DNA of 64,000 bases, from the NCBI GenBank assembly GCA_001599935.1, contig BCIJ01000013.1:184050-248049 (forward strand), given 5' to 3'. Origin of the DNA: Holtermannia corniformis. Taxonomy: Eukaryota > Basidiomycota > Tremellomycetes > Holtermanniales. Below are positions 24,001 to 32,758 of this stretch, piece after piece. A model generated the notes under the pieces. It did no database searches. It was not told the DNA's origin and was given only the letters and a program-made list of their open reading frames with translations. Position 1 is the first letter of the stretch. Every line of letters starts with the position of its first letter. The translations under genes were made by a program, and so were the position numbers.

Positions 24001-24459
24001 CGACTGGCTGCCAAAGACGGCGACGACGTCGTACGAGAAACCCTTGTCGAGCAGGCCCCATTTCGCGAGATACGGCGAGAGCTCCTTCCTGTAATTGTGT
24101 CAGCATGGCCACGGTGACTCGCTGACGGCGGAGTCGAGCAAGACGGCGAGCTTGCCAGTTGTTGCTTGACATCGCTCAGTTACAAAGGAGTGCGATGCCG
24201 CTCTGAACCAGCTCAACACCGGCGTTTCAACTCACGTAAACGCCTGCTGCTCATCCACAACCTGCAGCCTGCCATCGTCCAGCCCGTTCGTCTCTCTCTT
24301 GCCCTTGCTCGAGCCTGGGGCTGGCTGCAGAGCATCGGTCATGAGCGGGAGCACGGCGTCTTTAGCTTGCTGGCTTGTGCGAGGGTCGTCTAGGAGTTGC
24401 CGGAGTTTGGCTGGCGGGTTCTCGAGTGCCTCCTGAGCGATCGCTATCGACTGGTTCAT
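21045..24459 (-). CDS. SEY1: ER-fusion GTPase Sey1 (atlastin/RHD3 family), 857 aa
   Basis: Dynamin-like GTPase that fuses ER tubules to build the tubular network. Sixteen minus-strand exons: 24236-24459, 24127-24174, 23991-24088, 23840-23914, 23635-23785, 23407-23514, 23227-23347, 22962-23177, 22713-22911, 22414-22665, 22237-22361, 22045-22183, 21769-21995, 21378-21724, 21265-21331, 21045-21221. The P-loop GSQSTGKST lies near residues 117-125, the G3 region [13 protein letters not shown] follows, and VIRDHVG gives the RD motif of the atlastin/RHD3 group. A long helical stalk leads to two hydrophobic C-terminal segments (around [14 protein letters not shown] and [18 protein letters not shown]), the membrane hairpin, then a charged cytosolic tail. 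The start at 24459 was preferred over an in-frame Met at 24573 because the extra 38 residues are unlike the family. Confidence 0.94.
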
Positions 24460-24662
24460 CTTGAGCTGCAAGAGATGGTTGTCGGTGGTCGGTGTACGAG
24501 GGGTTGATCGCTCGCGTCTGTGCGGCCCGCCGTGGGAAACACCGAGTGCATCATCCAGTGGAGATGTGCGCACTTGTCAGGCGATCAACAGCGAGCACAG
24601 CGCATCAGAGTACGCGTAGAGCCTGCACACAGTCTGCAATCCATCCCCAGCAACACACAACA

Positions 24663-25619
24663 ATGTCATCACCCAAGATCGACGACCTCGATCTCGTCAC
24701 CGTCACCCCGCCAGGCGGGAACCTGACCGACCCGCTCAACCACCTTGTAGCTCATGCCGACCGTCTCCCGCACGCTCGGATCCCCTCTGGTGCCGAGCTC
24801 GGTGGTGCGCTCGATGACACCGTCAAGAAGGTCAAGGACCGTGCAGACCAGTGCGTGCGATTGCCAGTGGCAAAGTGGCGAGCTGACGTCGGACCGGCTA
24901 TAGCTTGCAGCAAAAGGTCATCACACCGCTCGCGACCAAGACGCGTACATTCGCAGAAGCCAATCCGGTGTTGTTTGTGCGTTGTCCGGCGTGGTCTACA
25001 CCAACCGTTCAGCGGCTGACGGCGGTCGCATAGACGTTTCTCACGCTCTTCACGCTCTTCTCGTTCATCCCGATTGCAATCTTTGCGTGCGTCGTGTCGT
25101 ATCACGGTCGCTGAACATGACTGATATCAAGCAGCGGATTCGTATTGACGTTTGCAACGCTCATCATTGGCGGCACGGCCGTCTTCATCGTGCTCTCCCT
25201 CCTCGGCGTCATCTTCTTTGGCTGTCAGTCTCTTGGGCGCCCTTGTCCTTTGCCTTATTCAAAGCTCACCCTGTACAGCAATCTTCCTCCTCCCAGTCCT
25301 AGTCTTCACTCTCACACTCACCCTCCTCTCTCTTACATCCCTCATCGCCCTCTTCCTCGCATACAGGCTGTACCTCTCGCTCCGCGCGCACCCGCAAGAC
25401 CTAGCGGTCGGCACAAAAGAATGGTATAGCGAGACCAAGGCGCGTGTCGTCGGTGCCGGATGGGCAGAGGGTGAAGGATGGGTCAGGGTCGGGCACGAGG
25501 TCACGCATGTCAAGGTTGAACCGTCAGCGTCGGCGCCGGCGCCGGCGGATGAGGAGGGTGAAGGCGACGAGACGGAGACGGAGAGCAAGCATACGATCAA
25601 AGCTGAAGCTGCTGCTTGA
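24663..25619 (+). CDS. Small hydrophobic membrane protein, promethin/LDO-like in shape, 246 aa
   Basis: Exons are 24663-24854, 24911-24976, 25034-25086, 25135-25223 and 25279-25619, all GT-AG and in frame. After ~85 hydrophilic residues with a KKVKDRADQ helix, there is a nearly continuous hydrophobic zone of ~100 residues (LFTLFSFIPIAIFAGF, TLIIGGTAVFIVLSLLGVIFF, LLPVLVFTLTLTLLSL, LIALFLAYRLYL). An acidic Glu/Thr/Ala-rich cytosolic tail follows. The topology of clustered hairpins with hydrophilic ends resembles promethin (LDAF1) and yeast Ldo16/45, which work at seipin on lipid droplets, but no motif proves this. Prenylated-Rab-acceptor or reticulon-like proteins are alternatives. The spliced coding frame is convincing; the function is a guess. 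Confidence 0.6.
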
Positions 25620-26136
25620 GATCTCGAGCGCGCGTGTGGACTGGGCTGCTGCAAGGAGATGTGTATAGAGGCTCTGGATCATTGTATAGACTGAATGTGA
25701 CTGAGAGATGGACCGCGTTGGGTAGCAAAGTAACACGACAGGACTGCCTATTGTCAGGTAGCCAGCAACTTGGCTCTCATATCCCATCCGGTTCTACAGT
25801 GGGCGCTCCTCAGGGACGGCACACACGAGCTGTTTCCCACTCGATTGCACCCTGGATCCTTGAGTGTCACGACCTCGACGCGAAGAGGGCTCATAGCATA
25901 TATTCGGATCGAGACGTTGCTAGTAACTTTCAATAGAGTAAGCGTCGGATAGCTATGTCGCATCGAGTGATTCGCTGCACCTTGGCAGGGCGACGTCAAA
26001 CACGAGCGCTACTTGCATAGTTAACGAGAAACGAAGGCGGTCGAAGACGAGGACATACATCCATAGCTCCTCGTTGACTGACATCACTTGGGCTCATCCA
26101 TACCAGCTATACGATGGTGTGCCAGAAACAATTACA
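25620..26136. other. Intergenic gap, left edge of the small-ORF island
   Basis: No convincing gene. Composition is less GC-rich than neighbouring coding DNA. No terminal inverted repeat was noticed. Confidence 0.35.
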
Positions 26137-26415
26137 CTACGATGGAGGCGGAAGTCCCGCCAATTTGCGATACGTCTGTTGCGCTTCCTGATGACCCGCG
26201 CTACTGTTCGCCGAAGCTGTGTCATTCCTATAGACTGCCGGCGTCGAAAAGACAGTGTTGTCTTCCTTCCAAGTAAAGCACCACCAGATTGAGCCGTCCT
26301 TGTTTCTGATGTCGCGCCAGTCTTTGCCTCGCCTGTCGTACATTAGCATGACAACGTTGCGATGGGTCTGCTGCGTGTCAGAGTTCCTCTGGGGCAGTGC
26401 TCTAGAGGTGGACAT
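26137..26415 (-). CDS. Small WW-FTW/FSTPA family ORF, member A, 92 aa
   Basis: Function unknown. This is one of four related small ORFs within 2.5 kb. The core reads a Tyr/Arg helix, then KDWRDIRNKDGSIWWCFTW, followed by FSTPAVYRNDT and an HQEAQQTYRKLAGL helix. Residue order matches member B at 26807-27046 and member C at 27753-28010 almost without gaps. There is no signal peptide and no transmembrane segment. Conserved Trp-Trp, Phe-Thr-Trp and Phe-Ser-Thr-Pro-Ala positions suggest a small beta-hairpin or sheet core with a C-terminal helix. The ORF is intronless. The first Met is used; later Met codons just before the core are possible. Confidence 0.6.
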   Translation of the reverse strand: MSTSRALPQRNSDTQQTHRNVVMLMYDRRGKDWRDIRNKDGSIWWCFTWKEDNTVFSTPAVYRNDTASANSSAGHQEAQQTYRKLAGLPPPS

Positions 26416-26806
26416 TGCGGTACGCCAGCGAGGTCGGGCAGGGAACAGTTTAATGCGACGACAGGCAGTATGAGAAGGCCGATTACTGCCTTCGTTGCTC
26501 TCCGTGCGGCTACTTCAGCAGGACGGTTGAAACCAACGGCGTTGGCTGTCTTCTCACCGGATCAGCTGCAAAGGAGATGTCCGGATAGTGGTGCTACAAC
26601 GGCCTTGTTTTGAGTGCGGTGCAACACGCGCACGCATGTGGGTTGCACCTGTCTGTTTGCGGCCGAAACTGCTGCTTAGGTCTCTTGACGAGATCTCTTG
26701 ACTACATACTAGTCCGGCGCGCTGTGATTCAAAGAAAGTTTGACTATGAATGCATTGCTTGATGTGCCGTACCGAACCGGATTGTCGCGACCACCAGGCA
26801 AGATGC

Positions 26807-27046
26807 TCACTCACGGGCCTGCTCAAGGGAGCTTATCGCCTCCAAATACAATCTCTGAGCTTCCTGATGCTGAGCGCTAGTGGTCATAGCACCTTGTCTT
26901 GCAGGTGTGGAGAACAGGGTGTCGTCTGACCATGTGAATACCCACCAGGTCGAGCCATCAGGCAATTTCACGTTGAGCCAGTCGCGCCCGTTCCGTTCAA
27001 ACATGTGGCGCACGACAGCATCGTGGGTATATTGTGAGTTGTTCAT
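26807..27046 (-). CDS. Small WW-FTW/FSTPA family ORF, member B, 79 aa
   Basis: Function unknown. The core is HMFERNGRDWLNVKLPDG, then TWWVFTWSDDTLFSTPARQG and HQEAQRLYLEAISSLEQ. It is the closest relative of member A, in the same orientation. The start at 27046 is chosen because homology with members A and C begins there, although the frame is open far upstream. Close to the stop the sequence reads GTGAGTGAGC, a good splice donor, so the C-terminus might be extended by a further exon that I could not identify. Confidence 0.55.
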   Translation of the reverse strand: MNNSQYTHDAVVRHMFERNGRDWLNVKLPDGSTWWVFTWSDDTLFSTPARQGAMTTSAQHQEAQRLYLEAISSLEQARE

Positions 27047-27752
27047 GCGGTCTGATTCACAAGTACGTGCAAGTTCTACGTAGGCGAGGCTGATTTGCGG
27101 ATTGCGAGCTGTATGTAGTGGCACCAGCGACTGACAGGGAAGCCCGCGATTGTGCCTTCTGACAGGGTCACGACCAAGCGGAGCTGCAATTGAAGCAGTG
27201 CCACAGAAGATAATATAATCCTGGCGGCGCTGATTAACGGGATATCGGGCGAAAATCATCCGACTGACTGTGTAGGTCAAGTGACCATCGTCACTGGTCT
27301 GACGCAAGCGAGTGGCAAAAGCCCCACGAGCTCCCTATGTGCTTGCCAAGTGGGGTTAGAAGCGAGACCTGCAAGTATGCCAAGGACAAGTGCTGCCTTC
27401 CAGACCAGCCGATACAGCCTAGTACAACGATGATCTCATGTTGGGCGATCCCACAGCGCAAGTATATAGCACGTTTCCTTGCCAAGAGCGCGATCGATGA
27501 GACCGTACGAGGCTTGATCGCACTCCGTGGCAATGTTGGTATACGATAGCCTTCCACAGGGGTGTTGTATGGCATGTAAACACATCCTTCCGCCTGACGA
27601 AGACAGCTTCGTTGCGAGTATGTCACGCGTCTGGACAGCACTGGGTTGACTTTCGAAAGGGAAAAAGGTCTGGTCTGGCACAGCGCCTTCCAAAGCAGAA
27701 AGAACAAGATAGGTATAAGTTGACATACTGTCTGCAAGATGACCCAGACCAA

Positions 27753-28010
27753 ATGACCAACAGCAGCAAACCAGTCAACCCCCCTTCGACGCACTGGGAC
27801 GTTTGCTGGCACATGTTTCAAAAGCACGGTTCCAGCTGGCTCGAAGTCGAGTCTAGCGGGGAGCGCTGGTGGGTCTTCACTTGGGACGATGGAAGTCTTT
27901 TCTCCACGCCCGCCGAGTACCGGTGTGACACGACGACCGAGCAACATCACGATGCGGAGAACATCTACGTGCGCGTGATGGGATTGAGAAGCGCCCAGGT
28001 ACACAGATAA
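27753..28010 (+). CDS. Small WW-FTW/FSTPA family ORF, member C, 85 aa
   Basis: Function unknown. The core is HMFQKHGSSWLEVESSGE, then RWWVFTWDDGSLFSTPAEYR and HDAENIYVRVMGL. It lies on the opposite strand to members A and B. The N-terminal ~15 residues are Ser/Pro/Asn-rich and probably disordered. Similar length, intronless structure and conserved core support common descent with A, B and D. A 269-codon open frame runs antisense across this gene, but it lacks family resemblance and I treat it as a shadow. Confidence 0.6.
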   Translation: MTNSSKPVNPPSTHWDVCWHMFQKHGSSWLEVESSGERWWVFTWDDGSLFSTPAEYRCDTTTEQHHDAENIYVRVMGLRSAQVHR

Positions 28011-28321
28011 AGCTGTATCACATGTGAGTGTGCCCAGCATGTCCACGATCTGTGGTATCCAATGTGTGAATGACTGTGGATGAGTGAGCCGGTGTTGCAC
28101 AAGAATGCGACATTAGAGTGGCTTCAGTCGACTCTGGCTATCAGGTGCCGATCAAGGGAGTCCTGAGCACAGATATGATTTCAGCTCTACGCTTGACCGG
28201 CGCAATCTCATTTGCGGCCGGCTCGACGCTGAGACCACCTTTGTGCACGGACTCCCTTCTGCCCAAGCGCACATGGCTACTACAAGAGCAGTCCCACGAT
28301 GATTCCCATGACACACTCAAG

Positions 28322-28576
28322 ATGTCTTGGTCACAGGAAGAGTACGATCAGAGAGTGCGAACTATGATCAAGAAGCATGGTGGTCAGAGCACCGTCTCAC
28401 TCCTTACCAGTGAATCGGGCCGGCAATGGCGCGCTTTCAGAACTAGTGCCGGCACTGTCGAGGCTCTACCGGTGTCCGTTGGCGACTTCCGCACCAGCTC
28501 CAGCGGAGACGCTATGTACCTCACGGAGCGCGCTGGGGTCCGTGGCAAGTTTAATAGCCAGCTGTCAGTCGTATAG
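28322..28576 (+). CDS. Small WW-FTW/FSTPA family ORF, divergent member D, 84 aa
   Basis: Function unknown. The order of elements matches member C: an IKKHGG helix end, SESGRQWRAF in place of the Trp-Trp-x-Phe-Thr-Trp strand, a GTVEALP turn in place of LFSTPA, and a SSGDAMYLTERAG helix. The second Trp and the FTW Trp are replaced, so this member has lost part of the presumed core. The start at 28322 gives the same length as member C. An upstream in-frame Met at about 28118 would add 68 residues without family similarity. Confidence 0.5.
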   Translation: MSWSQEEYDQRVRTMIKKHGGQSTVSLLTSESGRQWRAFRTSAGTVEALPVSVGDFRTSSSGDAMYLTERAGVRGKFNSQLSVV

Positions 28577-28700
28577 CCCATGCACAGTCGTGGTGCCACA
28601 CGTCGTGTGCCACCTGCAATGTTCGCGGTGCAAATAAACTTTCGTGTTTGACCACGTCCACCCACCTAGCAGCTTTAGACGATCGATTCATGACACTGAC

Positions 28701-30848
28701 ATGGCAAGAGAATGCGAGCAGTGCGGCTCTCGCAGGTTCAGGAAGGATGCGACGACGGGTATGGCAGTCTGCGAGGAGGGTCACGTTGTGCAGGTGCGTA
28801 CATGTTGCCGCGCCAGGCCAAGCTGTTAAACGTGCGCAGGGGTTTCGAGCCGAGGCTCTTGTGCAAGAGATGACTCAGCATGTAATGAAGAAGCGATCGC
28901 TCAAAAAGGCCCCTAGAAGGAACAAGAGGAAGGAACGAGGTGATCGGAACCTCGATTGTGAGATATAGGTGGGCCACGGATTGACTTGAGCTGACTGAAT
29001 CAGACTACCACGGCGAGGATGCTGCCTATCTTCGTCACCAGGCGCTTCAAGTGATGCTTAGGCTACAGATCCAAGCCTTGCGGCAGATCTGGCATCTACC
29101 GGCGGTGCTTGAGGTATGTGCCGGCCATTGGCTTGCGGCTAGCTGACATTGAACAGAGTATTGCGCGGGACCTCTGGGCGATGCAGCTGGCATCCCACCC
29201 GCTACCTACGCCTCCAATACCGAAAACGCGAGCTAGCTCGCCTTTCGAAGCCATGGCGAATCTGAGCGTACACTCGCCTTCTGCTTCCCGACGTGGCTCC
29301 CGCCGCCCGTCACCCGCGGCTTCGTCATCCTCCGGACTGAGCTCGGATTCGGAGAGTGACGACGGTCTTGGTCCAGAGGGGATCGATCCCGAGTTGCTCG
29401 ATGCCTTGAGCGAGACTGAAGCAGAGAAGGAATCGGATGTGCACGAGGCCGGGGAGAATATAGAGACTGCAGCGACACCGAAGCACAGCAAGCGATTACT
29501 GCGGGCCGTGGACGTGGTGGCGACATTGACTGTGGCCTTGTGGATCATGCGAGTCCCGGTGCTCAATGTTGACATACAAACGTAAGAAATCTGATTGCAA
29601 TCACACTTCTGACCTGTCTGCAAGTTTGATCGAGCTCACACAGATCCCGTACATCGACTTCGGCCATACCAACTATCTGCCAGACAACTTGAAGACCCAT
29701 CTCGATAGAGACGCCATGCGTGCCGTGAGCCCCGTTGTGAGTTATTTCATAATCTTATCATCGCCCTTTGACACACGACAGGAAGCACCCCGACCGATCT
29801 TCTTGTTCAACGCTTGCGTCTCGCTCGCCAGGACCGCTGCGCACACATATGACCTCGTGGTACCCGAGTTCAACGCTGCGCCGGCCGCCTGGCGGTGCAT
29901 TTTAAAGCTCGGCGGCACTCGTACGTCCGTTGTCATGGCTGGCGGCAACTACACTGATGGTCTACGAAGCGTACACATACCTTCAGACCACACGCCTGCT
30001 TGCCTTGCTCGACATCAGCTTGTCAATCACCGTCCCCATCAAGCATGTTGCCAAAAAGCACAAGAAGGACCCAACTCGCGAAACGACTGCAGGTCTTCCG
30101 ATTGTCTATCGAGATCTGGTTCTGCCCGAGCTATCGGTGGTGGCGGCCGTGGTCATGGTCGTCAAGATGCGATACGGTCTCGACGTCGTTGCTAGGTGAG
30201 TGGCCCTAGGTCCGACATGCAGTGACTTACGAACTAGAGATGCGGCTGACGATACTTTACCGCTGCCGGATGAGAGAGAGTGGGTGAGAGGGCTCAAAGA
30301 GTGCATCACGGGTGGGACGTTTCAAGAAGGCCGCTTACCCATGGGGGACCTGTGCGTACAGCGTCGGCCTCAAGTCCTGATAGACGCTGATAAGACTCCA
30401 GGGACTTCACTTTGATGGAGACTAGAGATATGGACTTGCTGCTAGATCAGTTTGAAGCGGTTCTGATCGGCAACCGCGACCTCGAAGAGGGTAAGTGACC
30501 CGTGCCACCATGCGCGACCGGCTAAAGGCAATAGATCCCATGTTCCCGTTGCAGGGTGCAAGCGCTCAACCGGAAGCTCTCCGGACGGCTAGTAGGCTGC
30601 GGCCGGACTGGTCCACGCTGCACGCGATGCCGTCGTCACCTGCGACGCCCGCCAAACGTCGGTCTGGTCAAGGATATCGATGTTACGATCCGAAAGATTA
30701 CCTCGGCGAACTGCCTCAAAATCTCGATGCGTTGGTGACAGCAGCTGCGCAGGTGATCGGAGTAACCGTGCAAGACGTTCTGGAGAGGTTGCAAGTCATG
30801 GAGCGCCGGTTGAAGGAACGGCGGAGAACAAAGCTGCGTCGGAATTGA
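28701..30848 (+). CDS. RRN7: RNA polymerase I core factor subunit Rrn7 (TAF1B type), 579 aa
   Basis: TFIIB-like factor that recruits RNA polymerase I to the rDNA promoter as part of core factor. Ten exons: 28701-28793, 28840-28957, 29004-29113, 29157-29581, 29625-29736, 29782-29920, 29970-30195, 30238-30351, 30402-30490, 30535-30848. The N-terminus is a zinc ribbon, C-x2-C then C-x3-H (CEQCGSRRF ... MAVCEEGHVV), the Rrn7 pattern. Two degenerate cyclin-like helical regions follow, separated by an acidic Ser/Glu-rich linker (about residues 130-210). PTRETTAGLPIVYRDLVLP and YDPKDYLGELPQN are typical of the family near its C-terminal half. The junction into the last exon uses TAG at 30534; the alternative TTGCAG further downstream breaks the frame. 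Confidence 0.88.
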
Positions 30849-31611
30849 TCTGTATGCAGCTTTGTTTGGTTCCTCGCTGCGCCTAGTGAATGTCAGCAGA
30901 GCGAAGGTAATCCTCGGCTTACCAGGGACGAACGGGACTCCTGCTTGAACGTCCGATTTTACTGGGTCGCCCGTTGCAGTGTCTCGCCTCTTACTATCTT
31001 TGCGGGCGAAGTCGGTGTGTGAACTCCACGAAGTGGGCATGGTGACAGGGAAGAAGTTGGAGAATAGCTCGACGAGATCCGTTGCGGGCGCTTTGCGATG
31101 GGGCGAGAGCCGTGCTGAAATCGGTGAGGCCGGCCGGCCATGTACGAGATGACGATCAGGCAGAGGTGACACGCCCGGTGTTCACGGGCGTGCGCCTTGG
31201 CCGGAAACTTGGCCGTGGATCTGCTGTGACCGGCTTGGCCGCTACCGTTACATACCGTTGACGCAGTCACCCGCTGAGCAAAGATAGGAGACCGGCTTTC
31301 AGATGGTGGCGTCGTACAGGATACAGGACAGCTCGCCGCTACGGGCTCATCCCGCTGACATCTCGTCAAGGATCACCAAGGCGGACCTCTTGCTTGCACC
31401 AGGATGTGCCACCAGTGGTTGAACCGACCCCGAAACCGCAAGCTTCTTTGCGACTTGAGCAAGGCCCGCGAGGTCGTCGTTGATGCTACATATGTGTGGA
31501 AAAGCCTATCATCGAAAGGCTTGGCGGTGACTGATATTGACGTCATGTCATTTCGTGCTCCGTTGTCCTGGAATCGCTCGTCGCTAACATGTGACAAAAT
31601 CGACAGTCATC
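30849..31611. promoter_or_regulatory. Intergenic region upstream of the amidotransferase gene
   Basis: 763 bp without a supported gene. A 136-codon minus-strand frame (30959-31369) has low-complexity Ser/Pro/Arg composition and no splice continuity. It probably contains the promoter of the gene at 31612. Confidence 0.35.
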
Positions 31612-32716
31612 ATGGTCGCTGAACGCTCAGAGCTCAACGGCGAGGACAACAAGCTGAACATTGCCTTCTTGCAATGCGACAAGATCCCTGAAGAAGCGCG
31701 CGAGGCGCACGGGGAATACGGGGGTAAGTCTATTGAACAGCTGTAGTTGCAGTTGACTGACAGTGCAGACGTCTTGCATAACCTCTTTGAACCTCTGATC
31801 CCTTCCCATATGGAGCTCAGGACACATGTCTACGATGTCGTGCACAAGCGACAATACCCTTCCGAGAAGGACCTCGAGAATATCGATGCACTTGTGGTCT
31901 CTGGCTCGTTTGAGGATGATGCGGATAATGATGCGAGGTGGATCTTGCGACTTGCTGGATTCCTAATACGTGTCGCCGATGACTTTCCACGTATCCGCAT
32001 CCTAGGCATCTGCTTTGGACTCCAAATCTTGGCTCGCGCTTTCGGGCCAAGTCAGATCGTCAAGAATAAGAAAGGGTGGTGAGTTGCATGGCAATCCCCC
32101 AGTTCGAGAGCTGATCACTGGCAGGGAGGTCGGCAGTACGCGAGTCAACTTGACAGACATCGGCAAGAGAATCGTCTGGGACGGTACACCGGAAGGCAAG
32201 GAGGGCAAAGACTACGTGGTATGTCGTCGCAACTCGCAAGAACACCTTGCTCACGACGGGGAGATGATGCAACAGATCCATTCGGATATCGTACAGGAGT
32301 GTCCTGACTACTTTGAGCTCCTTGGATCGTCCGAGATCACGCCAGTGCAAGGCATTGCCAAGTTCTACTCTGAAGATGTGCCGGTACCTCCGTTCACGCA
32401 TACAAAAGGGGGCAAATCACCGGAAAACCTGTGGCAGAAGATACACATCATCGCATTCCAAGGCAAGTGCATTTCGTGGATGAGAATATCAGCTCATTAT
32501 CATGCAGGTCACCCCGAATGGTTAATCAGCTGGATGTAACCGGCGTAGCTGACTCGGCACAGGCATGACGGTATTCTCTTGCCCCTCATCGATGGATACG
32601 AAAAGGACGGCGTGTACGACAAAGAATTTGCCGACAAGGCGCGCAAAAATGTTCAGGACTTGCATGATGGGGAGCACGTCGGTCGGGTGTTATTGAAGGT
32701 GTTGGGGATCCTCTAA
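31612..32716 (+). CDS. Class I glutamine amidotransferase-like protein, 293 aa
   Basis: Stand-alone GATase class I domain; relatives in fungi are uncharacterised YLR126C-like proteins, some linked to copper/iron or peptide hydrolysis. Six exons: 31612-31723, 31769-32078, 32125-32218, 32264-32462, 32508-32520, 32563-32716. The nucleophile elbow is RILGICFGLQIL, with Cys as the catalytic residue. GHPEW supplies the catalytic His and Glu and is reconstituted only by splicing a GC-AG intron (32463-32507) and a 13-bp microexon. The intron at 32219-32262 region is 45 bp and in frame, so its retention would add 15 residues without a stop. A substrate could not be inferred. Confidence 0.85.
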
Positions 32717-32758
32717 CAAGTGCGGTTGCCGTATCTTGTATACATTACACTGGATACA

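Noticed and set aside
27291..28100. 269-codon open frame on the minus strand across small-ORF member C
   Set aside because: It lies antisense to a better-supported family member, has irregular composition and no recognisable segment; probably a shadow.
30636..31172. 178-codon minus-strand frame over the RRN7 3' end
   Set aside because: It overlaps the conserved last exon of RRN7 and is Ser/Pro/Arg-rich in the way shadows of coding DNA often are.
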